Positions 1 through 10,156 of a stretch of DNA of 64,000 bases are shown here, one piece after another. The position numbers were made by a program, and so were the translations under genes. The notes under the pieces were generated by a model. That model did no database searches and was not told the origin of the DNA. It saw nothing but the letters and a program-made list of their open reading frames with translations. Origin of the DNA: Psettodes erumei (taxonomy: Eukaryota; Chordata; Actinopteri; Pleuronectiformes; Psettodidae); the NCBI GenBank assembly GCA_016785225.1, contig JAFBJZ010000888.1, forward strand, positions 5,150,501 to 5,214,500, given 5' to 3'. Numbering within the stretch: position 1 is the first letter of the stretch; each line of letters opens with the position of its first letter.

Positions 1-1229
1 AACCTTTACATCATTTTCATTTTTAAGTATGATTTGGTGGAAAAAGCAGTAAATCCTCATGTGAGAAACCGGGACATGGAGAAGTTTGGCATTTTAAATG
101 GACACAAGACTCAAACCATTGACGATGATGGTTAAAATTGTCTTGAATTTGCTATTGAATTAGCATGTAAACAGTTTAAGCATGTGGTCTTTTGGTGGCG
201 AGACCCTAATTGCTATAAATATGAGTAGAGACAGAGCAATCTCACACGGTCACGTTCATTCATTCGTTTAATTGATCATATTTACAAACAGTCTGAAGTG
301 CAGTAAATCTAAAATATAATCCGTATCTACTGTACATTGCATTTTGGTTTGCAAATCGTTTACAGAAGTATGAAACTACTGCTGTAAAATAACATTTCTT
401 AAAAATTGAGAACAAAAATACCACAGTTATGAAACAGAATGAAGAAGATGGAAAGAACCAAAACTTTTCAGTGATCACGGGCCTTTGTGCTTTGTGCACC
501 TATTTGCCAAGTCACAGCTCACATTTCTTCAGGTTGATATACTTACTGTCTGGCCACCATTGCAGACAGCTTTTACACAGATCAGAAGTCTTAGGGGTTG
601 GGGCAAAAAAAAACAACAAACAAACCAAAACCTATGGTTTGGAGTGCAAAATTGCATTTGGCTGAGTACTGAAGCCCACCATTTACATTTTTACAGATAT
701 GCACATTCCTCCTCCTGTATATATTGTATTCTACGCATAATGTGTTTATGTTTGTACATCCTTTAGTTAATACTCATCTGACTCTAAAACAGTGAAATCA
801 CCTGTCTCATACTGCAAAACAAATGTGTCATAGTTTAACATCAGCACATTACAGAGATTAGATACATTTCCTAATGTTCAAAATCTCCACAACCCTTATC
901 AGGTTTCCAACATAGTCAGGTTTCTAAAAAATACAGGGGAGTGTATGGATTCTTTTCCATGAGTCCTTCAAAGTAAATGACTGACAGAAAACCCCCCATA
1001 ATGCACAGCCTAACTCTACATGTCCCTTTACAACTGAGAAATGAAATAATGGTTGTTATAGTTTGATAATAGCTCTGATAAAAGGAATATGTGATTAACA
1101 GGCAGGTTTGCAGAGGCTTGTGTGAGTTGTGAAATTTCTGTGAACTTGAACATCCTCAACAGAAAAGGTTTAAACCTTTTCTTGTGCCAGTGTGGGTGAA
1201 GTGTTTCTTTTGTTTCAAGAAGCAATGTG
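1..1229. other. DNA downstream of azi2; nothing definite
   Basis: AT-rich unique sequence. The ORFs here (up to 93 codons) show no domain and no splice-consistent partner. By synteny with human, cmc1 might lie beyond the left edge, but no part of it is seen. Confidence 0.5.
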
Positions 1230-2214
1230 TTTTTAGATTAAATAGTTTATTTGCTTTTATTAAAACTTAACTTTTATTTGCTATCCATTACACAATCTCC
1301 TAAAAAAAATCCAAATACTGCAACTGCATTCTCAGAGAGGATTTGGTAAGCATAGGTAGATTGACAGCCTGCTTTGATGAACCATGAGGACTGATGAAAA
1401 AAAACAATTCTGAGAAAAAAATGTTTTATTTGGTAGCTGTTAGAATTTGGATCAAAATCTGCAATTATCCTACAGTTACTTAATGTCTGTCTCCCTCACA
1501 GTACACAAACAAACAAATCAAGTCCTCATACCTAGACATCTCCTTCAAATGATCGTGAGACATACAGTACATGGGACTACACACTTTGTATACTTTACAT
1601 TGCTCAAATGTAAAAAGACTTGCATTGGAGGGAGTATAGCTTTACAAATTCTAGTACTGTGTGTCCAGCTGTGGCCACAGTGAATGGAGATGGAGGCCTT
1701 TACAGCCCTGTTGGGTTCATTGTGATGAGATACAGGTACAGGCAGACGAGAGATGCCTGCACACTGATCTGCACACGCAGGCACGCGCCGTCTGATGTGC
1801 GTACATGCACACACAGAAATTAAATTGCTTGTATGCATGCCTGCACACACTAATGCATGTGCATACTTGGGCACATACACACGTACAGGAAAAAAAAACC
1901 TATTGATTCTATTGAGGGTCTCTCCTCAACTTGCCCTCTGCAGGGTCAGATGTGTTCACCAACGCAGTGTGCAGAGAAATGAATAAGTTTACAGAGTCTT
2001 GACCTCGAAAAAGGCTTCCTCTGGCTTCAGTTAGTTCCCACAACCAGTAGGTCCAGTCCAGCCCAGCCCAGAGGAGTGGTCTTATCAACTTAAGGCAGGT
2101 TAGGTGGTAGCTATGTGGCAGGGTTGGAGAGTCCATTCATTCACCCATTCCTTTATTTGCCATCCAATTACACACTCTATTTAATAACCATCTATTCCCA
2201 CATCAAAGTTCCTT
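1230..2214 (-). other. azi2: azi2 3' UTR and candidate poly(A) signals
   Basis: No coding frame is convincing here. On the minus strand AATAAA occurs at 2157-2152, only about 60 nt after the stop, again at 1430-1425, and in a cluster between about 1278 and 1245. Which one is used cannot be told from sequence; long AZI2 3' UTRs are known in mammals. The stretch contains CA-rich DNA at 1745-1890. Confidence 0.45.
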
Positions 2215-2654
2215 TCAATAGGGCTTAGCCCACTCACTGTTGGGAGGGCTCCTGGGCCTGCAGTTTCCCATTGAGGATGAGGAGTTGGTTACAGCAGAGT
2301 GTCCCTCCCAGAACACGGCGTCACTGGGCTTCGGGGGACTGGGGAAGGACCTTGAGCTCTCATCCAGGGAAGCTTGGTTCAAGGGAGGAGGGGGCAGGAC
2401 GACAGAGCAGGCACTGCTCCCATCCAGAGCCACCCCTGAACAGCTCTGGGAGGGCCAGGGCCCATTGTACCAGCAGTCCTCCTTCAGACTGTCCGGCAGC
2501 TGGGTGCCCGAGGGGCCACCGACAGGGGGGCAAGGGCGTCCGGAGGACGAGGGAAGCGGAGGGGCACTAGGGGGACGAGGCACTGGTGCCCGAGGAGCTG
2601 GGTGGTTGTTCTTCTCCACGTCATCCAGACACTGGATTGGAACTGTTGAGGCTG
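2215..2654 (-). CDS. azi2: azi2 last coding exon, proline-rich tail (residues 254-399)
   Basis: Acceptor CTCTCTAG; 440 nt including the TGA at 2217-2215. It encodes a proline/serine-rich, low-complexity tail with SFPSPPKPSDAVF near the C-terminus, matching human WVFPSPPKSSETAF. GC content is much higher than in the surrounding introns, which produces long open shadow frames on the plus strand. Confidence 0.93.
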
Positions 2655-4066
2655 CTAGAGAGGAAGTGAGGAGAGAGATGGAGTGAAGATGAGACTGAAA
2701 GGCATTTAAAGTTGGATGAAGTTGTATAAATAGTTGTAAAAATGTGTTGCAGGTTGTTATGTTGATTTGGGGTAATTTTAGTTATGTTTAGTTATGTTGA
2801 TTTGGGGTAATTTTAGTGGAACCTGTATCAGTAGAAATATTACCATCTTGATTCCAACAATTCTTAGAGGCAACATTTTGACTGTTGTTTCCCTTACTAA
2901 TTGTAATATTTTGGCTACCAATGTCAGGATATTGATATGGTGACACTACTTCACACAGCCTTACCTGTTACAGAGTACCTGCACAACCAATCTGGCTGAG
3001 TACTGAAAACTTAATTAATATCCACTGGTAATGACTGTTAGTCAGATTCATGGCTCTTGTCTTGATTTAATTTAGATGGCGGAGAAGCTTTATAGCTAAG
3101 ATAGTTCTGTAGAACACAGGCGATTATGGGTGTGACACTGAAGAATAACTGAGTTATTTCTATGTCGATAATTGGTGTTAAGCCAACTACATTTTATTTA
3201 ACAGCTTGGAGCACACTGTATATGTCAGAAGTTGCCATCACTCATTGATTTCCTAATTCATATCTACTTTTTTGTAAAATGAAGTTGCCAGTAGAGTAGA
3301 AGAGAATATTAACAACAGCCAGAAGAGGCCGGCTTTTGTATTTTGAACCATGATCACATCTCTGTAATCTACTGCTCAAAAGTTTAAGAACATCCCTATT
3401 TTTCCAGCTGCAACTGAAATTTGCATAGTTCAACTGTACTAAAATACAGTAATAATTTTTAAAAAAGGAATCACCAGGAACCTTAAATCTTAAATTGGAT
3501 CTAAAATTTTCACTTATCGTGAAGCCAGATTTTCTACAATGGAAGTCAAATACTGTTCGTCCAGACGCTGCTGCAGAATTTCCCACAAAATGTGTTGCAC
3601 TTGCAGTTTGCTTTGCACTCCCCTCCTGTCCACTTCCTCCCAAACTGCTAGCTTTTAAGTGACATTAGGCTTAAGTTTCTAAAGAGATGAAAATCTAAGA
3701 TGCGTTCAACAATCATCCTCACAGTGTGGAAACAGAGGAGTAAAATCTCACACTGAACTGCTGTTTACAAAACCCCTTCGCCATGTAAATATTCAAATGA
3801 ATCACACAAAACTCACCAGAACAAAACCTAATCAGACGAACCTCCACCGGCCACACTGCTTTGCTATCAAATCATCATCTTCAGTGAATAATAAAGTTGA
3901 AACGAGAGCATCTCATTTTTTCCCCCTGCCTCTCTCCATCCATCCATCCCTCCCTGCTACTCTCCCATGAGAGGGTCTCCTGAGTCGAGGATTTGAATAA
4001 AAGTGATTCCAAAGAAGGGACATTAGAAGAATACAGATGCACAATAGGACTGAATAAGTACCCCCC

Positions 4067-4107
<41 letters not shown>

Positions 4108-7100
4108 CAGCTTCTCTTATTTCTCTCTGTCTGTCTCATCAAAGTTACAGGATTACCCTCTCATTCAGTGGCATAAATAGGCCAAGATTTATTTTCTTGC
4201 CATATTTCGTTCTAATTTTCACCTCCTGGTCTCCTCCTCTGACACTCCAAGGGAATCGACAGCAAAGGTAATCTCCTCTAGGGTAGAATACATCAGCACA
4301 GAGGGAGGGAGAGGAAAGATAGACCATTTCGTGATGTCCTTTATCAAAGTGTTTGAGCAGATAAAATCTGCGGTCTTATCACACCCTATACAAACTGTAA
4401 CAAGAAGCAGCAGGAGAAATCTTCCCAGTAGTAGTAAGAAACCCTCCCTTAAGTGAGGAGAGGCAGTAGTAACTCCCTCTTTTCACTAGAAGTTAGCCAC
4501 ATTAGTGCCTGTTCAGAGAAGCAAGGGTTAAATCCATAGATCCATTTGAAAAAACAAAACACTACTGACATCCAGGTTAAAGAAGGGCATGTTCTAATGT
4601 CAGAGTAGTTCTACATGTTGATGGTTGTTGCTATATTTATTTGACCTCTTTAGATTGGCTGTGGGGGATACATCTGTATTTGGCCAGATGAGCAACAGGT
4701 CAAATGCTGCAGAAATAAAGTCATAATCATATTAATTCATACTGTGCTTACTTCTGTAGAGCAGAGGTGCAAACAGAATGTGTCCAGGGTGTCTTTCAGG
4801 GTGTTTAAGGTTTGTTTCATACAGAGTTGGAAGTTGTGTGTTGATGATTTTTTGGCCTTTTGGATGATGTTTCAAAGATGCTTTTTATGCTGAGCTGTAC
4901 AGCTGCTATACCAGCTGGTGATGGCATAGGTGAGCACACCCTCTATTGCACATCTGTAAAAAGACACCAATAGCGTTGGAGCTGTGGGTGCCAAGGAAGA
5001 TACTCTCTCCACTATCTCACTGTTAGCTGTGAGCGTTGTCATCGGTTGTTTTCTGGTTTTCCTAAAGTCCACAATCATTTCCTGTGTCTTTTTCTATATT
5101 GATGTCTATGTTGTTTAGCAGAGACAACTCTGTGATACTCTGGCCTTCTTCCCTGTATTCAGAGTCATCATCATTCTTTATTAGTCCAGTGATGGCTGTG
5201 TTTTCTGCAAACTTAATAACTGCAGTGGCGTTGTGGGAGGCTGAGCAGTCATGGATGTAAAAGGTGTAAAGGAGAGGGCTGAGGGTGCACCCCTGTGGGC
5301 TGCCGGTGCTGATGGAGAGAGTGGAGGATGAAAGCAGAACCAGCCTCACTGTTTTGTGCCGGTTAGACAGAACAGACTATAGGAGGGTATAGGGGATACA
5401 GAATGCTCCCTATGCTGATTATATTGGAGTTGAGGAGGTGTGAAAAGGCAGCAGGGGAGCAGTGCTCGTGGGTTATCACATGTACTGACACCAACACAGA
5501 AACTGTGATAGGAATGATTTCTATTAACGAAACAACAATCCATTTATTATGCCTTACCTTGTCTTGTCTCACTGATCAACGGCCTGAGTTTCCTGATCAG
5601 GCCTGTTTGGTGCTTCAGCTCTGCATGGAGACGAGTGACCTCACAGCGTAAAGCCTGGCACATCTGCTGCATGCCCCTTTCACTACAATGCAACACAATA
5701 TTTTAATTTAGGCATTTCTGCTTTTCTGCACAGCCTTTATTGTTAGAACCCACCAACTGTCAGACAGCATGTCATGTGGTAAAGGATTATGAGCTGTGTG
5801 GAACACTGTGGCTCAAAGTTGGCTGAGCATATTCACCTAACAGCATAAATTCATATTACTATGATACATCGAGGCTTTATTACAGACTGCAGAGGAAAAA
5901 GACATTATTCGCTACAACGATGCATTTTTGACAGAAAGGACAACATATAACCATGCTGGGTGGCAGTTTGTAGGTGTTGCTGGCCTCAGCAACACCTACA
6001 AACTGCCCTATCCACACTGTGGGTGAAAATGCAAAAACACTTTGTTACTTAAACTCAAACACTTGCCTGAGGTAATGAAAAACACGAAAAGAACAATTGT
6101 GAGGAAACTCTAAAGCTTTCGTGCTGCTAACACCTTAAAACTGCTGACGCAAGAAACAAGGGTCATGCACCACAAACAGAATTTCTATATTGAAAGGTAA
6201 GCCAGTGCTAATTTACAGAAGATTAACTCAATTGTAAAGTAGGTGGATGGTAATTCTATATGTCAGTGAGCTTGTTACACTGTAGTGCACATTTAAACTA
6301 TTTCTAATGGACACTTGTGTTTAGGGTTCGGCTGGCTTTGATCTGGTTTAGTTGCTTCAGGATATCAAAAGCTATTATGCAGACAGAGTTATATTGTGTA
6401 AAGCTGCAACCTCCTCTAGTGGCTAAAGAAGACAACTACATTCCATGTTGAGGAGAGCACAGATTGTAAGAGAGAAATCACATCACTCTGCCTGACCTGT
6501 CAAGTCTCTCATGTGCCACTTGTCCCACTCCTCACTCGGTTTCTTGTACCTTTCTTATAAGTTTATGAAGGACTATTCTGGTGATTAATTTTAGCCAGAG
6601 CAGGTTGATGATGGTCGGGCACTGAATTGGCAGCCACTAATTTAATGATATTCATAAAGAAACACTCTACCTTGCATTATACTCTGTATCACAGGTCAGC
6701 TCCAAGTCTGGTCCATTAAGGCCCTGGGGTTCCTCCTAAAACAGAGATAAGTTGTTATAAATTGTATATAAATTGTTATGCAAAACATGTTTGCAGTTTT
6801 TGTTTTTTTTGTTGAAGTATTTCCATGTTTTGTTTTAATTATAATAAAACATAGGACTCTTCTGCTCTCCTTAGTATTACTCATTTTTTTCCCTTTCATC
6901 CTTCAGCAATTATTTATTCTTCTGATTAGGTCTGAGCATATCCACAGCTGCCCTACTTCTTGTCTAGCCTGTTTCCCAGTGTCACCTTGTCTCTCTCTGC
7001 CCTAACACCTCTCCTCCACTGTTTTCCTATGCCGCATCTCTTCAAGAGTCTAGTGTTTTTCACTGCTGTTTTCTCCAGCTCTTCTTCGCTCTCCCCTTCT

Positions 7101-8955
7101 TGTCTCCATCCTTTTGCCACTATCCTCTCCTCTCTTTCCAGCTCTTTCTTGCTACTCTTACTTACCCCACCCCTCTCCACCAGTCTGCTGTTTTCCAGTG
7201 TCACTCTATCCAGCTCCTCCTGTAGTTTGTGGATCTTTCGCTCCGTGCTGATCCTGTCCACCTGCCAGTAGTCCTGAGAGCTGTTCAGGCTCTTCATCAC
7301 TGAGCACAAACCATGAAAGAGACATTAAAATAGTCACTGTCGAAGAGTGAAGAAATGTCAACTTTAAATATTTTCTGTAGAAATTCTGAATTTGAGACTG
7401 TTGAGTGCTGATGTTCTGAGTGCAAAGGACATACCATTATATTATCACCCGAATGACAAAGTTTACTATGTGTTACGCAAGTGACTTACATTGTCTGTAT
7501 TGAGTGCTGCTCAACTGTTAGACAGACTAATAGAAAATGGACCCCTATGCTCTACCTGTACCTTGGCTGGTCTCCATCTCTGTCTTCAGCAAAAGCAGCT
7601 CCAACTCTTTGGCCTGGAGCTGCTCCGTCAGCAGCTTCTCACTCTCACTCTTCTCCTTTTTCTGACAGAGAAAGATAGGGGGATGAAGGGAGAGGCAGCA
7701 TTCATACCAATGCAGGGAAATGCTCCCATGCTTCCAGGTAGGATCAGTGCACCTGTGCTGAATTTGTGTAAAGATATCATAAGCTTGGTGGTTCTACTGT
7801 GATTCTGATTTACAACAAAAGAGGTACAAGCAGCCCTCTCTTTATTCCCCTCAGGCTAAAAATGTGCATTATTCTTTAAGGTTTACAACATACACAATCT
7901 TTGTGCCAGGCCTTAGTGTCAGTTTGACGAAGGTTCAAATTAATCAGTAAACGCACCAGTTTGTTCAGCTCCATCTGCAGGTCCTCCTTCTCTATATAGA
8001 TACCTCGGTAAGCACTGAAGGCCTTGTTCACGTACTGGGGGCCCTCTGATGGAGGTGCGTCTGGCCTAAAGAGCTAGAGTGGTGATAAACACAAGGAAAG
8101 GAGAGGAGCTGAGATCTTTTTCCATACATTTAAATATCTGTGGGAAGAAGTTACTTTCCTCCCACTGCATCCTATCTTGATGGCCCAAATGATGCAGCAG
8201 ATAAAACCGAAACTAACAGAGATGAAGCACTTGTAGAGAAGCTATTCTGCCCACACATTGTGTGGTATTTTCACTTTAGCCCACCATCTGTATTAGGTCC
8301 CCTCATGTTTAAATAGCTCCCTCTGCACTGCACTGGGTCTTTTTAAATACAATGCCAGGAGGCATCTCTATAGGGTTCCAACATACTGTTTGGCAGTGTC
8401 ATGGCTCTTCTGACTTCCTCTCTGTTTTTAGATAGAGCAGATTTATTTCTGATTGTTTTCTCATTGATTTCCAGTCTGGTGTTGAATTTGCTGACTTTTT
8501 CCAAACTTTCTCTGAGCATTTTGTGTTGAACCATAATACCGGCATTCTGAAAAAGGGAAATGAAAACACTTTTCATTCATCTTTGTCTTCAGCGCAAACT
8601 TTCTAAAACGCTGCCTTCTGGCTGTTCAGCCATCTGGATAATTACTATGTTCTTGAGCTATTATCTCATTCCTCTATTGTCTCCTTGCCTCTCTCTCACC
8701 ATCACTACTTCCTGCCTATTTAAGTCGACTGTATACCTTGTCCTCCAGCTGCTTGACTCTCTTCCTCAGCAAGGTATTCTCTCGCTCTGTGTCTCTCAGC
8801 CTCTTCTTGATGTCCTCATAGGCGGTGACCAGGGCAAAGTGGGAAGCAACAGATTCGTCACCCGCACACACCGACACAGGGCTCTCACCGGCGGCGGTGT
8901 AGGCTGTCTCATGTTTAAGAATACAGATGTCATCATCCACTGCCAGGGGCTCCAT
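2215..8955 (-). CDS. azi2: azi2 (NAP1), TBK1/IKKe-binding adaptor; complete, 7 coding exons
   Basis: Cytoplasmic adaptor that binds the kinases TBK1 and IKKe and promotes type I interferon and NF-kB signalling (known role of the AZI2/NAP1, TANK, TBKBP1 family). Coding exons, in order: 8955-8737, 8073-7957, 7661-7562, 7299-7166, 6735-6671, 5682-5558, 2654-2215. All junctions are GT-AG and the phases join into one frame of 400 codons including TGA, giving 399 residues against about 392 in human AZI2. Visible blocks: DDICIL at residues 8-13; the family signature GDESVASHFALVTAYEDIK from residue 32; a leucine-rich coiled coil to about residue 190; the TBK1-binding helix around residues 216-245 (QALRCEVTRLHAELK); a proline-rich tail with SFPSPPKP at 356-363. 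The signature DESVASHFALVTAYEDIKKRL and the tail motif fit AZI2 better than its paralogue TBKBP1. No break or missing block is seen. Confidence 0.95.
2756..2816. repeat. two direct copies of a 26-bp unit, period 35
   Basis: A 26-base block starting GTTATGTTGATTTGGGGTAA is repeated exactly at 2756-2781 and 2791-2816, with a related 9-base spacer. It lies in the last azi2 intron. Confidence 0.85.
3360..3655. mobile_element. degenerate interspersed repeat in azi2 intron
   Basis: The stretch beginning TACTGCTCAAAAGTTTAAGA and running to about the CTCCCAAACTGCTAGC segment resembles a dispersed teleost DNA element that I know only by its wording. It explains a 133-codon minus-strand ORF over 3242-3643, which has no recognisable domain. 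Family assignment would need a repeat library. Confidence 0.35.
4061..4105. repeat. C9 then (CA)n microsatellite
   Basis: Nine C residues are followed by about 18 CA dinucleotides, in the last azi2 intron. Confidence 0.95.
4862..5345 (-). mobile_element. decayed non-LTR retrotransposon (LINE) reverse-transcriptase fragment
   Basis: Read on the minus strand, the first part encodes STGSPQGCTLSPLLY, the conserved RT motif of LINE ORF2, followed by KFAENTAITG where an active element has a FADD catalytic box. After a gap the sequence resumes with MIVDFRKTRKQP and then GVLTYAITSWYSSCTAQHKK, typical of the thumb region of fish jockey/L2/Rex-type LINEs. The catalytic aspartates are lost and the frame is broken, so it is a dead 5'-truncated copy. 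It lies in the azi2 intron in the same orientation as the gene. Confidence 0.85.
5558..5682 (-). CDS. azi2: azi2 coding exon 6, TBK1/IKKe-binding helix (residues 212-254)
   Basis: 125 nt, acceptor TTGTAG, donor GTAAGG, ending phase 1. It encodes GMQQMCQALRCEVTRLHAEL followed by KHQTGLIRKLR, matching human NMQHAYWELKREMSNLHLVT and the lysine/leucine stretch after it. This is the TBK1-binding domain shared by AZI2, TANK and TBKBP1. Confidence 0.94.
5962..6007. repeat. perfect inverted repeat, 21-bp arms, 4-nt loop
   Basis: The arms 5962-5982 and 5987-6007 are exact reverse complements, with loop GCCT at 5983-5986. It lies in the azi2 intron between exons 5 and 6. It could extrude a cruciform, fold as an RNA hairpin, or be the core of a small foldback transposon. 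No extended pairing beyond the arms is seen. Confidence 0.95.
6671..6735 (-). CDS. azi2: azi2 coding exon 5 (residues 191-212)
   Basis: 65 nt, acceptor TTTTAG, donor GTAGAG, ending phase 2. It encodes EEPQGLNGPDLELTCDTEYN, a poorly conserved acidic linker before the TBK1-binding helix. It is supported mainly by phase: without it exons 4 (phase 0) and 6 (needs phase 2) do not join. Confidence 0.85.
6959..7087 (-). repeat. degenerate intronic duplicates of azi2 exon 4 coiled-coil sequence
   Basis: The exon segment 7220-7181 (encoding EELDRVTLENSRL) has diverged copies at 7087-7047 (EELEKTAVKNTRL) and 7000-6959 (ERDKVTLGNRLDKK). The copies lie in the same orientation and the same open frame, which runs through the exon 4 donor to a stop near 6953. 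This suggests local tandem duplication of the exon's 3' part. Confidence 0.7.
7166..7299 (-). CDS. azi2: azi2 coding exon 4 (residues 146-190)
   Basis: 134 nt, acceptor GCTCAG, donor GTAAGT (phase 0). It encodes VMKSLNSSQDYWQVDRIS and then a coiled coil ending SRLVERGG; human AZI2 has VMRNLNPPSSNWEVEKLS at this point. The reading frame stays open past the donor to about 6953 because the intron carries degenerate copies of the exon's 3' part (see the repeat entry). Confidence 0.92.
7562..7661 (-). CDS. azi2: azi2 coding exon 3 (residues 113-146)
   Basis: 100 nt, starts phase 0 after acceptor CTGTCAG and ends phase 1 at donor GTACAG. It encodes SEKLLTEQLQAKELELLLLK, matching the human coiled coil NEQLQSKEVELLQLR. 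Confidence 0.93.
7957..8073 (-). CDS. azi2: azi2 coding exon 2 (residues 74-112)
   Basis: 117 nt, phase 0 to phase 0, acceptor CTCTAG, donor GTGCGT. It encodes the block with PQYVNKAFSAYRGIYIEKED, which matches the human segment around QVNKAYHAYREVCIDRDN. Coiled-coil continuation. Confidence 0.93.
8737..8955 (-). CDS. azi2: azi2 coding exon 1 (residues 1-73)
   Basis: Starts at the ATG at 8955-8953 and ends at donor GTATAC (phase 0). It encodes the conserved N-terminus with DDICIL and SVASHFALVTAYEDIKKRL, followed by the first coiled-coil heptads (RENTLLRKRVKQLEDK). The exon continues upstream as 35 nt of 5' UTR to acceptor TTCCCCAG, so the transcript exon is about 8990-8737. Confidence 0.95.
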
Positions 8956-8990
8956 GCCTGCACAGGCCTACTCTGTAGCAGATAGAGGAC

Positions 8991-10000
8991 CTGGGGAAAT
9001 CACATAAAGAGTTTCATTTTCTAAATCATAAATCTCTTTTTTGTTTTTTGTAAAAGCCAAAGAACAAACAGTGACTGCTGACTGAAATGACATAAAAGGA
9101 AAAAGTGCAGTTATTATACATATTGTACACATTTCTACACATCATGATTCAAACACTGTGCTGGTTGTTCCGGGGATGTGACACAGTCCATTTGACTCTC
9201 AACAAGAAGTTTTCAAAGCAGTCCAGCCAAACTATCTGAAATAGACATAGCGTAATCCCTGCACCCTCCTGGACTCCTTTCTTTTGGAGTATCTCGGCAG
9301 GAGGGCCGGTGCAGCTAACGCTATAGATGATGTCAGCATGCCATGATGCAGCAAACAACGAGGAGCCAAGTTCTTAACACTGAAGGCCGAAGCTCTGAGA
9401 GAAATAAGTTTCAGCAGAATGCCTGGGCAGGCTGTTAGAGCCATGCCATGGATTATAACCAAGAAAAATACACACCAGACTTTCATAGGCGACTTCAGCG
9501 ACTAGGGTGAAATTGAAAGTGACTCCAGCAAGTGCACAAACCGAAAGTGAACGTCCAAAAGAGGTTGGAGGGCAACGTCATTCCGTTAGACTTGATTCGA
9601 TGAAGTAGGAGAGCTAAAGGCTTATGATGTCAACAATAAAGAGATGTCATTTCGTACTAAGTGGAAACGGACAGCAGCCGCAATCGGGTTGTAAACAGAC
9701 TGAATCTCGCTTGTATACGATGCTAACGTCACGATGTTAGCTTCCAGGAGCTCTGTTGACAGCCGACAAAGCACATTGACAGGCGATTCTAAAATAGGCA
9801 AAACAACGAAAAACACAATCATTCGACTGTGACACACAGAAACATGAAATCAATATTAATTACTAACCACACGGTGATCGAAACGATCGATTTGACGATG
9901 ATGATAACAGTTAGCTAACGTTTAGCTAACGTCTTCTGGCTATTTGTGGCTAGTTGAAGCAAAAGCAGTCGATTATTTTTCACTCTGGACTTTCACTAAC
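8991..10000 (-). other. azi2 5' intron with an unexplained 84-codon ORF
   Basis: The stretch between the two proposed 5' exons holds a minus-strand ORF at 9486-9232. Its N-terminus is hydrophobic (MKVWCVFFLVIIHG), and an internal methionine begins an arginine-rich, acidic-poor sequence (MALTACPGILLKLISL) like a mitochondrial presequence. I do not recognise it. Two good acceptor-like sites lie inside it (TTTCTCTCAG and TCTATTTCAG), so it may instead be an alternative untranslated exon. Confidence 0.3.
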
Positions 10001-10130
10001 CTTGTTAGATGTTGTCCTCAATTAGGTGTCCGTTGAACACACGGGATTAGCATTTATTCTTGGCAAAAGCAAACCTGCTTTTCGGATAAACAAAGAGACG
10101 AGGCTGAACACTCGCACCGTGTCAGAACTG
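10001..10130 (-). other. azi2: probable non-coding first exon of azi2
   Basis: A donor ACAAG/GTTAGT lies at 10001/10000 on the minus strand, followed about 1 kb later by the acceptor of the exon that carries the start codon. The surrounding 9.5-10.2 kb is richer in CpG than the neighbourhood. The 5' boundary is a guess based on the ETS motif just upstream. Another position, within 9150-9490, is possible. Confidence 0.4.
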
Positions 10131-10148
10131 ACAGGTGAGGAAACAAAA

Positions 10149-10156
10149 ACTTCCGG
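10149..10156 (-). promoter_or_regulatory. ETS-type promoter motif CCGGAAGT
   Basis: The plus strand reads ACTTCCGG, the consensus ETS/GABP site common in TATA-less housekeeping promoters. It sits just upstream of the proposed azi2 first exon. It could also serve the small plus-strand gene that starts downstream on the other strand (a divergent promoter), but that gene's first exon is not located. Confidence 0.4.

Noticed and set aside
2240..2686. 148-codon plus-strand ORF
   Set aside because: Shadow of the GC-rich last azi2 exon on the opposite strand.
3242..3643. 133-codon minus-strand ORF in azi2 intron
   Set aside because: It coincides with a dispersed-repeat-like sequence, has no recognisable domain and does not fit the azi2 exon phases.
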